From contig NC_057864.1 of NCBI RefSeq assembly GCF_019393635.1, positions 445,354,822 through 445,418,821 on the forward strand: DNA of 64,000 bases, read 5' to 3'. The notes under the pieces are model-generated. The model did not search any database. It was given only the letters and a program-made list of their open reading frames with translations, and had not been told where the DNA came from. The translations under genes were made by a program, and so were the position numbers. Positions 20,386-31,142 of this stretch are shown here, piece by piece. Within the stretch, counting starts at the first letter, position 1, and each line of letters begins with the position of its first letter. Origin of the DNA: Dromiciops gliroides (taxonomy: Eukaryota > Chordata > Mammalia > Microbiotheria > Microbiotheriidae).

Positions 20386-20910
20386 GGAGGATTCTATTGA
20401 GGGTTGGGGGAGTCATTGGGAAGTAACAGTGATATTAAAAACCAAAAAACCATCAAAACTCTTTTTAAATGACCCTTCCCCACTGTTAGTGGAGCTATTA
20501 TATCATTATTATAGGATTGGTAAAGTATTTCAGATGTAAAAGTGTTAAGGAGAGCTTTGAAACCACAAGGGATATGGGAGCAACAATATAGAGAAGTAGA
20601 CAGAGTTGGTAGCCTAAGCCCAAAAAAGGCTTAAGTACGAATTGGACCCCAGGGTATTTCTGTTATCCAGATTCTGCCAGTAAGTAGAAGACAGAAAAAC
20701 CAGAATCTCTTGGAAACTGGAACTTGGAAATAGGTGTCACAACGGGCATCAAAGAAAAGGGAGGTGACAGATCTTGGATCTGCCTTTTCCAGGAGTGGTG
20801 GTGGCTGGCCACAGAGGGGGGCTAACCAGCTAAAACAAGAGTTAAAGAAAAGAGCAGCCTTTCACTTAGGGCATTCACTTTCATTTAATCTTTTTCCTTT
20901 TTTTTTTTTT
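20386..20910. other. Unassigned non-coding sequence
   Basis: No family recognised. Confidence 0.4.
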
Positions 20911-20911
20911 T

Positions 20912-21126
20912 TTTTTTGTATCACAGACCCTTTGGCATTGTGGTCCCCTTCTCAGAACAATAGCTTTGTTTTAAATCCAATTAGAGGAAATGCTAAATTT
21001 CCATTAGAGCTTAGTGAAAATAAAGATGCTTTTTCCCCCCCTCTAGCCAACTTCATGAACTCCTTGAAATCTATCCAGAGACTCCTTAGGGAGTCGTGGA
21101 CCCAAGGTTAAGAACCTTGATCTAAG
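20912..21126. mobile_element. hAT-type DNA transposon fossil
   Basis: 'tatcacagaccctttggcattgtgg...cccc' and 'gactccttagggagtcgtggacccaaggttaagaacc' match the ends of a short non-autonomous hAT (Charlie-like) element. The 125-codon frame over it is spurious. Confidence 0.6.
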
Positions 21127-21319
21127 GGAAACACCAGCCTTAGGGACAGGTTTGTAATAAGAATAATCAAGAAAGGGGAAAGATTGGATTGGGGCTGGCT
21201 AGACCTCTGAAAGCTGTGTCGGCATCTAGGGCTACATTATGGATTTTTTAAGGTTTCTTTATACTATAAACTCATTAATCCTTTTTTTTCTGTTTCTTTG
21301 ATTCCCCCTCATTTCATCC

Positions 21320-21440
21320 TATTTCATAAAATCATAAAATTTAGAACTGGAAGGGATCTTGAAGCTCCTCTAATCCAACCCCTTCATTTTACAGATTAGG
21401 GAACTAAGGCCCCATGACTTTCCCAAGGTGCTACTAAAAT
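21320..21440 (-). repeat. MIR-type relic
   Basis: 'aaatcataaaatttagaactggaagggatcttgaag' then 'cattttacagattagggaactaagg'. Confidence 0.85.
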
Positions 21441-22160
21441 GTTTTTTGTTTTTTGTTTTTTGGAAACTCTAGCTTTTGCCTTGAGAAGGGCTTTTGCCCA
21501 TGCTTATGTGTAACTTTCATCCATATAGCCTCCATGGCTACTTTCTGGTTCCCGGAATGGGTTTGGGTCCCTCATCTACTCAGATTGCTGCTCCACTGAC
21601 CTTCCATCTCCTGATTGGGTGCTGATTCAACACACAACATCTGCGTAAGGGAAAAGGGCCCTTTGCTAGAAGAAGAGGCAAGGGCTAAGTCAAGAAGGGT
21701 GGATCTCAAGCCACAGGGGACTGACTTTCAAGCCCATTTTTCCTACATATCTGCCATAGCAGGAGAGGACACATCTGTTCATTAATATAAATATGCCAGG
21801 ACCTAGAATGCACAGCTGGTGGTACCTCCCTTTTTTCTGAGTGAGCTGGGCTTGTAACCAGAGATCCTTGTAGGGATCACTAGTAGCATTTCTCAGTATA
21901 GCAGCAGCTTGTCTTGGGTATTTGGGCTTCTGGATGGGAAACCTAACCCTATGGTTCACTGTGCCGGATGACTACCTCTTCTGCCACAGCCCAGCAGGAA
22001 TTAGACACAGCTGATGGGAAGCCTCCTGTTAGCACAGATTGGAATTAGACTTAGCTGAAATTTGGCTAAGGGCTCCGGTCTCTGGGTCTGTTTTTTCCTC
22101 CTCCTGTGTTGTCTCAGGTTCTCTCATTTCATATGCTTATAAGTTCCTCTACTATAAAAT
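21441..22160. other. Unassigned non-coding sequence
   Basis: No family recognised; a minus frame at 21690-21959 has no domain. Confidence 0.4.
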
Positions 22161-22800
22161 GGGGCATTGTGCTGTAAGAAATGATGAGCAGGATGCTTTC
22201 AGAAAAACTTGGGAAGACTTACATGAACCAATGCAAAAGTGAAGTGAGCAGAACCAGAACATTGTAACAGCAGTATTGTATGATGATCAACTGGAAATGA
22301 CTGAGCTATTCTCAGCAATATAATGATCCAAAATGATACCAAAGGACATATGATGAAAAATGCTATCCACCTCCAGAGAAAGAACTGATAGTGTCTGAAT
22401 GCAGATGAAAGCATACTTTTAAAACTTTATTTTGGGGTAGTTTTTTTGGTCTGCACTTTCTTTTGCAACATGGTTAATATGGAAGTGTTTTATATGAATG
22501 TACTTGTATAATCTGTGTCAACTTGGTTGCCTTCTCAAGGAGGCAGGAAGGGAGGCAAGGAGGGAGAGAATTTGGAACTCAGTTTTGTTTTGTTTTGCGG
22601 GGCAATGGGGGGTAAGTGACTTGCCCAGAGTCACACAGCTAGTGTCAAGTGTCTGAGGTGGGATTTGAACTTGGGTACTCCTGAATCCAGGGCTGGTGCT
22701 TTATCCACTGCGCCACCTAGCTGCCCCTGGAACTCAAATTTTATAAAGAGAATGTTAAACATTTTTGTTTACAGGTAATTGAGAAAAAAATAAAAAGAAA
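22160..22800 (+). mobile_element. L1 3' end, split by a SINE
   Basis: 'gtaagaaatgatgagcaggatgctttcagaaaa' begins the marsupial L1 3' segment. It continues through 'gatgaaaaatgctatccacctccagagaaag' to an A-rich end. The same order occurs at 46640-48350 and 38497-39337. No coding ORF2 remains. Confidence 0.85.
22581..22730 (-). mobile_element. WSINE1-like CORE-SINE
   Basis: Inserted in the L1 tail, with 'tggaactca' on both sides. Confidence 0.94.
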
Positions 22801-22809
22801 TTAAAAAGA

Positions 22810-22900
22810 AACCTATAAATTGAAGCTTAACAATAGCACCTACCTCACAGGGTTGTTGTTAGGATTAAAAGAGATATTATTTGCAGATCACTTAGCATAG
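22810..22900 (+). repeat. MIR 3' fragment
   Basis: 'caatagcacctacctcacagggttgttgttaggattaaaagagat' is the sense MIR end. Confidence 0.8.
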
Positions 22901-22904
22901 TGAT

Positions 22905-23370
22905 TTCAATCAGGAAGCATTTATTAAGCACTCCTATGTGTCAAGTACTAAGCTGAATGCAGGGGATACAAAAAGATGTAAAACACAACCCCTGCCTTCA
23001 AGGATCTCATAATCTAAAGAAGAAAACAACAAGTAAACAAATATCCCTAAGCAAGGTATTTTGTTGTTGTTCAGTCATTTTAGTCCTGTCTGACTCTTAA
23101 TAACCCCATTTGGGATTTTCTTGGCAAAGATATGGAGTACGTTTCCATTACCTTCTCCAGCTCATTTTACAGATAAGGAAACTGAGGCAAATGGGGTTAA
23201 ATTACTTGCCCAGGGTCACACAGCTATTGTCTGAGGTTGGGTTTGAACTCAGGTCTTCCCGATTCCAGGACCAGTCTAGTTGCCTAAACAAGGTTTATGC
23301 AGACTAAATAGGAAATAATTAACAGAGGAAAGGCACTAGAATTAAGAGGGGTTGGGAAAGGTTTCCTGTA
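22905..23370 (-). mobile_element. L2 fragment split by Mar-1
   Basis: 'aggaagcatttattaagcactcctatgtgtc' and 'gaaaggcactagaattaagaggggttgggaaagg' are consecutive antisense L2 parts around the SINE. Confidence 0.85.
23060..23289 (-). mobile_element. Mar-1-like CORE-SINE
   Basis: 'ttgttgttgttcagtcatttt' tail to 'gaccagtctagttgcc'; head shortened. Confidence 0.88.
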
Positions 23371-23424
23371 GAATATGGAATTAAATTAATAAATTAATAA
23401 ATCCCTCTCCCTAACCCCTCTTTT

Positions 23425-23590
23425 TAGAGCTGGGTATCTTAGAAACATCTAGTTCAATATAAATGAGAAAACTATGGGCCAGAGGTAAGGTAACTTGGCC
23501 ACGGTCACACAGATGCTAATAGAGGTGAGATTGGAACCCAGGTCCTCTGACACCAGCTCTAGGGCTCTTTTCATTGCATGCTTTCTGTCT
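23425..23590 (-). repeat. MIR-type relic
   Basis: 'gggccagaggtaaggtaacttggccacggtcacac' and 'gaacccaggtcctctgacacc'. Confidence 0.75.
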
Positions 23591-24149
23591 TCTGTTTAAC
23601 CCTTCCATATCTTGTCTCTCTGAGGAGATCTCTGCCCAGCATGCCTTGCAGATGTCCCCATTGAACCAAAGTCTGCATCACCCGGCCCATGAAAACCTCA
23701 TGTGGAGGTGCCAGGTATCTCAGAGCTTATAAGTAAACCAGAGCCAAGACAGATGCCTCACTGATGGTAAGGGTGAGCTCTGTTGGCCCCTCTTATATCC
23801 TTGATTAAGAGATTTGGGGGAATCAGTGAACCCTAGAGGCCATGCAAAGGCTGGTAATATTGGGAGAGATACAAATTATTGTATGTGAGTCCACTAGAAA
23901 GTGATGAAAACTGTGATTCATCTGTAAATGTCACTTAGATTACTTTTTTAAAAATAGTGCATCCTCTCTTCCATTGATCAGGGTATGTGGATATCTCTGT
24001 GTGTGTGTGTGTGTGTGTGTGTTTATCCATTGAGACGATAATAGACGCATGCCTTCTGATTTGGGTACAGAATATTCCATCATGCAGATCTGTAGGCCTG
24101 AAGAACTTTGGCAACAGGGTGTCCCTCTGTCTAATGATCAGATGGTGTT
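23591..24149. other. Unassigned sequence with (TG)n
   Basis: A (TG)n of about 13 units lies at 23997-24022. Otherwise unassigned. Confidence 0.5.
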
Positions 24150-24349
24150 CCTGGCCTCATCTCTCTCCCTGCTCCAGTGCATTCTCCCCTTGGATGTCAA
24201 ATGATCTTCCAAAAGCACAGGCCTAACTCTGTCACACACCTCCCAAACCCCCCACTCCACAAATTCCAGTGGCTCCTATGACTTCCAGGATTGAACAGAA
24301 AATCCTCTGGCATTCAAAGCCCTTTATAAGCTGTCCTCCCCCTCACCTT

Positions 24350-24510
24350 TGCTGTCTTGTGTGTGTGTGTGTGTGGGGGGGCAATTGGGGTTAAGTGACT
24401 TGCCCAGGGTCACACAGCTAGTAAGTGTCAAGTGTCTGAGGTTGGATTTGAACTCAAGTCCTCCTGAATCCAGGGCTGATGCTCTATCCACTGCGCCACC
24501 TGGCTGCCCC
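24350..24510 (-). mobile_element. WSINE1-like CORE-SINE with (TG)n tail
   Basis: The usual T tail is replaced by (TG)n at 24357-24375. Flanks around it read 'ctttgctgtcttg' and 'cttcgctgtcttt', the target duplication. Confidence 0.92.
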
Positions 24511-24604
24511 ATCTTCGCTGTCTTTTTACACCTCACTCCTCCCCAGGCCCTTTGTGTTCCTTGAGCAAGGCCCTCCATCTGAGGATTCCGTGGATTTTCT
24601 TGCC

Positions 24605-24757
24605 TTTTCTTTGCTTTTGCAGGGCAATGGGGGTTAAGTGACTTGCCCAGGGTCACACAGCTAGTAAGTGTCAAAGGTCTGAGGCTGGATTTGAACTCAG
24701 GTCCTCCTGAATCCAAGGCCGGTGCTTTACCCACTGCAGCGCCACCTAGCTGCCCCA
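24605..24757 (-). mobile_element. WSINE1-like CORE-SINE
   Basis: Target duplication 'tccgtggattttc'/'tccatggattttc'. Confidence 0.93.
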
Positions 24758-24880
24758 AGGAATCCATGGATTTTCATTGGCTGTCCCCCGCACTCGAAAT
24801 GCTCTCCTTCCTAATCTCCACCTCTTGGCTTCCCTGACTTCCTTCAAGCCTCAGCTACAGCCCTACCTGCTCACATAGGT

Positions 24881-26264
24881 TCTGGATAAAGTTTGATGTT
24901 CTTGAGCTTTCTCAGTCACTAATGGAGTGAAGCAGGGCTGTGTGCTCACTCCCATGCTTTTTAGCATGATGTTTTCAATAATGTTGTTGGATGCCTTAGA
25001 GGGCAAAACCAACATCAAAGTCAGCTACCACACCGAAGATAAATTATTTGACTTGAAAAGTCTGCAAGCCAAGAGTAAAGCGGAAGGAGAGTTGGTACTC
25101 GACTTTTTGTTCCCAGATGATTGTGCATTCAACACAGCCTCTGAGGCTGAGATGCAGGAGAGTATGAATCGATTCTCTGTTGCTCGTGCTACTTTTGGCC
25201 CGACATCTAACACCAAGAAAGCATAGGTGCTTCACCAGCCGGCACCACATCATCCATATATAGAACCATCAGTTACAGCAAATGGAGAAATTCTGAATGC
25301 CGTGGATAAATTCACTTGCCTTGGCAGTGTGCTTTCTAGGGATGTACACATAGATGATGAGGTTGATGTAAGCATTGCCAGAACTAGCTTAGGAAAGTAT
25401 GAGGGAGAAGAGGTATTAGGCTACTTACCAAAGAGAAGGTCAGGGCAGCTAGGTGGCCCAGTGGTTAAAGCGCTGGCCCTGGATTCAGGAGGACCTGAGT
25501 TCAAATCCGACCTCAGACACTTGACACTAGCTGTGTGACCCTGGGAAAGTCACTTAACCCACATTGCCCTGCCAAAAAAAAATCTATCCCAAATTTATCC
25601 CAAAGAGAAGGTCTACAGAGCAGCTGTGTTGACCTCGTTGTTGTATACCTGTGAAACCTGGACAGTCTACTAGCGCCATGCCAGGAAACTGAATCGCTTC
25701 CATTTGAATTGTCTTAGAAAGATTCTGAAGATCACCCAGAAGAATAAGGTACTGGACAGCAAGGTCCTTTCTCAAGGTAAAATGCAAGCATTCCAATTCT
25801 ATTGCAGAGAGTCTAGCTCTGATGGGCTGGCCTTGTTGTTTGGGCCCCAGACTTCTATTTGCCTGGAAGACTATCTTACAGAGAATTCACACAAGGCAAG
25901 CACTCACATGGAGGTCAGAAGAAGTGATTGATACACAGATACTCTCAGGCCTCTCTGAAAAACTTTGGAAGTGATTGTGAGGCATGGGAGAACTGGTGGA
26001 GGACCACCTGGCATGGTGTGACCACATCAAAGAAGGCTCTATGCTCTATGAGCAAAGCAGAATTTTAGTAGCTCAAAAGAAAAGTGAGATGTGCAAATTT
26101 AGAAACATTTTCTCTCCAAGTGTTCATATTGACTACTTGTGTCCAACCTGTGGTAGAACCTTCCAAGCTTGTATTGGTCTGATAAGCCACCGTTGGACAC
26201 CTTGCCCCTTGACCCTAGCATAGTGATGCCATTCTGGTTCTCTTCAAGGACAAAGGACAGCAAC
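24881..26264 (+). pseudogene. RTE-like LINE reverse transcriptase, 5'-truncated and broken
   Basis: The first frame (24927-25226) starts inside the RT domain with a 'KQGCVLTPMLFS' block and a catalytic loop reading F-P-D-D at 25110-25121, where a functional enzyme has Ala-Asp-Asp, so the motif is altered. An in-frame TAG follows at 25224. The next frame holds 'FTCLGSVLSRDVHIDDEV'. A WSINE1 interrupts at 25443. After it come 'LLYTCETWTVY', a stop, and 'RHARKLNRFHLNCLRKIL'. The C-terminal frame 25984-26223 ends in a zinc-finger-like cluster: Cys at 26140 and 26149, His at 26188, Cys at 26203. This order fits RTE-type endonuclease-RT proteins that end in a Cys/His motif. It would copy LINE RNA at a nicked target; here it is dead. 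Inserted in L2. Confidence 0.85.
25443..25602 (+). mobile_element. WSINE1-like CORE-SINE
   Basis: Splits the RTE reading frame. Target duplication 'ccaaagagaaggtc' is perfect, so it is young compared with the frame decay around it. Confidence 0.95.
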
Positions 26265-26500
26265 CAACCAAAATCCCACCTTCTAGAGGAATCTTTCTCA
26301 ATCCCCCTAATGCCTTCCTTCTGTTAATTATCTCCTGTGTATCCTATTCATATCTTGTTTGTACACAGTTGTGTGCATATTGCCTTCCCCCATTAGACTG
26401 TGAGCTGTTTGAGAGATTTTGCCTTTTTTTGTATCCCCTTCTTGGCATAGTGCCTGCACTTGGTAGGCTCTTGACAAATGCTTCCTGCCTTGACTTAGAG
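26265..26500 (+). mobile_element. L2 3' end, right part
   Basis: 'aaatcccaccttctagaggaatc', 'ttaattatctcctgtgtatcc' and 'gtatccccttcttggcatagtgcctg' complete the L2 of 24150. Confidence 0.88.
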
Positions 26501-26717
26501 GACAACAGTTCTGACCCTGGTCTATGTACAAAATCGAATGCTTCCAACAACTTAAACTCTCCAAGCTCCCTCTTCTCTCAGTTTTCTTAAGCTATGCCAG
26601 GGTTCAGGGCTATGGGTTGGGAGCAACTCTGTATTTTACATCATAGAGAAGTGGGGGTGGGGAACCATTACAGGTTTGATGTTGAATAAAGGTATTGTGA
26701 CATAGTGGATATTAAGT

Positions 26718-26872
26718 CTTTTTTTTTTTTTTTTTTGCCAGGCAATGAGGGCCAAATGACTTGCCCAGGGTTACACATCTAGCAAGTGTCAAGTGTTTGA
26801 GACCAGATTTGAACTCAGGTCCTCCTGAATCCAGGGCTGGTGCTTTATCCACTGTGCCACCTAGCTGCCCCC
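26718..26872 (-). mobile_element. WSINE1-like CORE-SINE
   Basis: T18 side, with 'tggatatt' on both sides. Confidence 0.93.
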
Positions 26873-26874
26873 TG

Positions 26875-27050
26875 GATATTGTCTTGTAGTTAGGAAGCCC
26901 TGGGTTCAGTCAGCCTCAGTTTGCTCAACTGTAATAATAATAATAGCACCTACCTCCCAAGGCTGTTGTGAGGATCACATGAGATAATATTTGTAAAGCA
27001 TTTAGCACAGTGCCTGGCACATAGTGGGGACTTAATAAGTGCTTTTTCCC
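26875..27050 (+). repeat. MIR
   Basis: 'cctcagtttgctcaactgtaataataataatagcacctacctccc' to 'tggcacatagtggggacttaataagtgc'; a well-kept sense 3' half. Confidence 0.9.
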
Positions 27051-27357
27051 TTTCCTCCTCTGCTTAGGGTCCCGAGTTGATCAAGGTCATGGTACTGGTT
27101 TGACTTGCTTGTATGGTATGAAGGTCCATTCTTGTGTCCTTGGCCAGTAGGTTTCAGGGCCACCTTAGGGGTCTTTAAGGTCATGCTGGGGGGAGAAAGG
27201 AAGGGAGGAGGGGGTTACTCCAATTTAAAGCAGGTTCCCCATCAGGAGTAATAAGATGAATAGAGCTGGCTAATGGGGGTGGGGTGAGCCTCACCTTTAG
27301 GTGAGGAATCAGTTGTTTCTCCCAAACAGGAACAGTTTTGTAAAAGACAGAAATGTT
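27051..27357. other. Unassigned non-coding sequence
   Basis: No family recognised. Confidence 0.4.
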
Positions 27358-27530
27358 GGGGCAGCTAGGTTGTGCAGTGGATAAAGCACCAGCCCTGGAT
27401 TCAAGAGGACCTGACTTCAAATCTGACCTCAGACACTTGACTCTTACTAGCTGTGTGACCCTGGGTAAGTCACTTAACCCTCATCTCCCAGTAAAAAAAT
27501 AAATAAATAAAATAAAACAAAACAAAAAAG
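27358..27530 (+). mobile_element. WSINE1-like CORE-SINE
   Basis: Target duplication 'gacagaaatgttggg'/'gacacaaatgttggg'; the tail is (AAATA)n/(AAAAC)n. Confidence 0.94.
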
Positions 27531-27544
27531 ACACAAATGTTGGG

Positions 27545-28110
27545 CACAGTGAGAATTCCAGCAGCTTGGAAACATTTTAATTTGGGGTGAATCAGTGATC
27601 TTAAGGATGGTGAACACTCCCCGGTTAGGTGAGCGATCTGTGGGCAGGAGCACCTGCCTCTTGCTTATTGCTACTTACCTTCCCAGTGGAGCTGCCACCA
27701 AACCAACCTTCCCTAGCAGACCCAACCTCCCCATGGGGAGGCCCTCTGGCTTTTTCTTCAGGCAGATTTTTTTGCTTCTTGCATTCATTCTGCGCCCCCC
27801 TTTTTTCTTTCCCTTGCATTCAGTTTTAACCTTGATTTTACATTTGTATATACACCCTGAGAGACCCTAGGGCAATGAGGGAGTTTTAAATAAATACAAG
27901 ACGAAAATTCCTAACTGCCAAGATAGCAGTTTGATTGGGCTGCTTCAATCTGTTTTTGCCATGCCATCCTGTCTTTCAAATATTTATGTGGCAGATTATA
28001 GGCAAGCTTCAAAGACTAAGAAATGCAAATCTGTTCTATAAATCATAGAATAAAGCAGCTGTTGCCTTCCTCCTAGAAGGCAGCTGAACGAAATAGCTTG
28101 TTACTTCTCC
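27545..28110. other. Repeat-poor sequence
   Basis: No repeat recognised. Overlapping frames on both strands at 27595-27870 have no domain. 27900-28080 looks unlike the neighbouring repeats and may be worth a conservation check. Confidence 0.4.
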
Positions 28111-28114
28111 ACGG

Positions 28115-28185
28115 TCTAGTGGGAAGAACTCCAGATTTGGAGTCAAGAGACAGGCCTGGGTTCAAATTCTGATTCTATCAACCAT
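28115..28185 (+). repeat. MIR 5' fragment
   Basis: 'gtctagtgggaagaactccagatttggagtcaagagacaggcctgggttcaaattc'-type head in sense. Confidence 0.75.
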
Positions 28186-28607
28186 CGTTCAATCAACAAA
28201 AGTTTATAAAGGGGCAGCTAGGTGGCACAGTGGATAGAGCACCAGTCCTGGATTCAGGAGGACCTGAGTTCAAATCTAGCCTCAGACAACTTGACACTTA
28301 CTAGCTGTGTGACCCTGGGCAAGTCACTTAACCCTCATTGCCCCGCTTAAAAAAAAAAAGAGTTTATTAAGTCTAGCCAGATGCCATGCTAAGTCCTAGG
28401 AATGCAAAGAAAAATAGAAAATAATTCCTGCCCTCAAGAAGCTTATATTCGAATGGGGGAGAGATAACAGGGGCCAGTATAGGTATATGCAAATTGATGA
28501 TGAATGTATGTGGCGTCCATATAAGATCAGTAGAAAAGCACTAGCTGTGGAGGGGACAGCTGATGTTTGAGCTGAGTCTGGAAAGTCAGAGATTTTAAGA
28601 CCTTCTT
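28186..28607 (-). mobile_element. L2 fragment, split by a SINE
   Basis: 'aatcaacaaaagtttat' before and 'agtttattaagtctagccagatgccatgctaag' after the SINE, then 'cctgccctcaagaagcttatattc'. Confidence 0.82.
28211..28362 (+). mobile_element. WSINE1-like CORE-SINE
   Basis: Target duplication 'agtttat' on both sides, inside L2. Confidence 0.94.
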
Positions 28608-28890
28608 GTTGTTGTTCATCCTTCATTCTCAAAGCGTACTATGACATCGGGAGGCGATATCATGACTTGCGTTGGATTGGATTTAAGAGTCACCATCCTC
28701 ACCCTCTCCTTCAGAGCCATCTGGATCCAGTGGCAAGATATATATCAAGATGACTGCAGATGGTCCCAGATGTTTAAGGCAACTGAAGTTAAGTGACTTG
28801 CCCAGGGTCACACAACTAGTATCTGAGGTGAGATTTGAACTCAGGTCCTCCCAACTTCAGGACCAGTGCTCCATCCACTGGGCAACCTTC
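28608..28890 (-). mobile_element. RTE-tailed SINE
   Basis: Inverted tail 'ttgttgttcatccttcattctc' and 'catcgggaggcgatatcatgac', the same family as 63850. It joins a CORE-like 'gttaagtgacttgcccagggtcacac' block at 28789. Confidence 0.7.
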
Positions 28891-29440
28891 TAAGAGATAG
28901 TAGTGAACAGGGAGAGTATACCAGGCATGGGGCACATGCAGTACAAAGGCAAGGACATGGGTTGGGTGTTGGATGTGAATAATGGGAAGTAGGCCAGTGT
29001 GACTGACCTGGTCATACAATTTATAGTGGGAAATCATATCTAAGAAAACTGGAAAGATAAGAAGAGCTTTAAATTTCAAACCAAGGGCTTGATATTTGAT
29101 CCTGGAGGTAATAGGGAGCCACTGAATTTTACTGAGTAATGGGATGATCAGATCTGTCTTTTAGGAAAATAACTTTGGTGGCTAGACAAAGGATGGATCA
29201 GACTGGAGTGAGATTTGAGGCAGAGACCAAATAGGAAGCCATTGCAATGATATAGGCAAGAGGAGTCTGTACAAGGTGGTGGCCGTAGAAGTGGGGGAAA
29301 AGGGAGATATATACAAGAATTGCTTAGGAGATAGAGACAACGGGATTTGAAAATTGATTGGCCATTTGGGGTGAGTTAGAGTGAAGAATTGAAGAAAGCA
29401 TGGAAATTGTGAATCTGGGTCACCCAGGCAATAATAGAGA
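28891..29440 (-). mobile_element. L2 coding-region relic
   Basis: 'gatatttgatcctggaggtaatagggagccactgaa' and 'ggaaaataactttggtggctagac' are hallmark antisense L2. No usable frame. Confidence 0.85.
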
Positions 29441-29934
29441 AGTTCAGAATTGGGGTGAGTTTGGGGTCAAAAGCAATTGGTTCTGTTATGGGAATGCAGA
29501 AACCAAGAAACCTAAAGATCTCAAACCCCCCCCCCCCAAGACTGAGGGAAAAGCAGCTCTCTCTCCCACCTCAGGTATGAGGTGGGACAGGACATGGTCC
29601 CACTATCCTGATAAGCAATACTAAGGTCTGCAAGAAGATATTCAGGATATGGTTGGATGCTGCATCTCCTACTGATACTTTGTTATCAAAGATCCTCTCT
29701 TAGTTCTCGGGGCGGGGCGGGGGGGGGCAGTCTTTGCATTTCCCCTTACCTTGTAATACCCTTCCCTTTCTTTGTTTTGCAAAGATACAAAAGACCAGTC
29801 TTCTCTTACTCCAGTGGGACAGTCACCAAGATGATCTGTTCCCTGGCCATATATTCCTCTCCTGATAAATATCTTTTTATTTTACAAGATTTGTGATGAG
29901 CCTCCAGTTCTTTGGGTGAGCTTCTCTATTTTGC
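29441..29934 (+). mobile_element. Possible solo LTR or unassigned insert
   Basis: Lies between two opposed L2 pieces. Has C12 at about 29527, a G-rich 'ggggcggggcgg' at 29710, a TATA-like 'agatacaaaag' near 29783 and a weak 'gataaatatc' signal near 29865. The LTR reading is an inference. Confidence 0.35.
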
Positions 29935-30000
29935 CCAGGTCACCCAGATTCCCAATCTCCATGTTTTCCTTAATTCCTCGCTCTAACTCAGGTTGTAAGC
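29935..30000 (+). mobile_element. L2 fragment in opposite orientation
   Basis: About 60 bp ('gcccaggtcacccagattcc' onward) is the near complement of 29372-29432, forming a widely spaced inverted repeat. Confidence 0.65.
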
Positions 30001-30049
30001 CCCACTCAACAGTTCTAGTTTGATCACTTTGAGATTGAGATTCCTATAA

Positions 30050-30150
30050 CACATCCAGTGCAAAATTTCTCACAAGCTATGTGATGTCAAGTCAGTCATT
30101 TGATTTTTCTGAGACGCATTTTGTGTATCTGTAAAATGGAAACAGTCAGA
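30050..30150 (+). repeat. MIR fragment
   Basis: 'cacaagctatgtgatgtcaagtcagtc' and 'tgtatctgtaaaatggaaac'. Confidence 0.6.
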
Positions 30151-30568
30151 GTTGTAACTAACAGTTTTTGTGCCTGGGGCAAGCACCAAAAAAGTCTGCC
30201 ATCAAATAAACTTTTAAAGGCAAATCTAGTTGCTTGGCCAGGGGGATCTTGGGATACTATGAGGCAGCTGCTGGGGAGAAACTCGTCTCAGGTTTGACTG
30301 AAGGTGAGGGAGGAGAGAAAGGAAGCATGCCATCTGACAGCTTCTCACTTTAATGAATTACTTTGCTAATTAAGGGCTAAATTAAGTTTTTCGTTTCTGA
30401 AGGGTGATGAATGCAGTTCTATAAATTCCAGCCCATTGGGTCTAAGCCCCCCAATTGCCTCACTCTAGTGTTACTATCCTGGGGGAAATAATACTTGAAT
30501 TACCTATGTCCCATGGTTATTACTAGGAATATATTTTGGAATTACTACTGCATCACTTTTGTTAGTGG
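30151..30568. other. Unassigned non-coding sequence
   Basis: No family recognised. Confidence 0.4.
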
Positions 30569-31120
30569 TGTGGTAAAAAAAAAAAATGAAAGTCTTTTAA
30601 CAGTCAGTTAGGATAACTGAAGGACCACTCTTTTGGGAAGGAGACCAATGGCATGAGCTACGGCATGCCAGTCCGCCTACTGCACACATCAGACTGCCTG
30701 CTATACACTCGACTTCCGGGGTGCGAGCTTAAAAGGCAAGGAGGGAACGGAAGTGGGAACTTTTTCCTGCTCTGCTGGTCTCCTGACTTTGCTGCACAGA
30801 CTGATGCTGACGGGAGTTCGACTCGGCCGGCTCGCAGTTAGCAGCAGCACGTGCTTGACAGGTCTTTCTCTCTCCCCAAAGGTGGCCTTGGGCTTTTGGT
30901 GAGTTTTATACAGAATATAGACTAAGCTTAGACTTAAGATGATTTGTATTGTATTTCTACTTTCCTATCCTTCTAATCAACATCACCTTGTGACTACCAT
31001 ACAATAAAAGCTCTAACTAGAAAACGAGAAGCTTCTTCCATTTACTAGTCTGGGAGATAAATTAAGGGAAAGGTTAAAGAGGGGAGATTTATGATCTAAT
31101 ATCCAATTTTAAATCTCACA
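30569..31120 (+). mobile_element. Probable solo LTR, relatively CpG-rich
   Basis: Starts 'tgtggtaaaa' and ends 'aaatctcaca', so TGTG...CACA termini. Central part holds several CpGs ('gttcgactcggccggctcgc', 30818-30837). AATAAA lies at 31003-31008. No retroviral genes adjoin it and no convincing target duplication was found, so boundaries are tentative. The 62-codon frame at 30653-30841 is not called. Confidence 0.55.
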
Positions 31121-31142
31121 GTTGTAAAGCATAAGGACATAG

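Larger units (their letters stand above)
24150..24880 (+). mobile_element. L2 3' region, left part
   Basis: 'ccagtggctcctatgacttccaggattgaacag' and 'ttggctgtcccccgcactcgaaatgctctcc' are sense L2. Interrupted by two SINEs, then by the RTE at about 24881; it resumes at 26265. Confidence 0.85.

Noticed and set aside
20734..21111. 125-codon plus frame
   Set aside because: It runs through a poly-T and a hAT fossil and has no domain.
24324..24767. 147-codon minus-strand frame
   Set aside because: It spans two WSINE1 copies; the repeated peptide is the SINE's chance reading frame, seen at many other sites.
25984..26223. Host C2H2 zinc-finger exon
   Set aside because: The Cys/His cluster stands exactly where the RTE-like protein ends and follows its RT blocks, so it is the LINE's own C-terminus.
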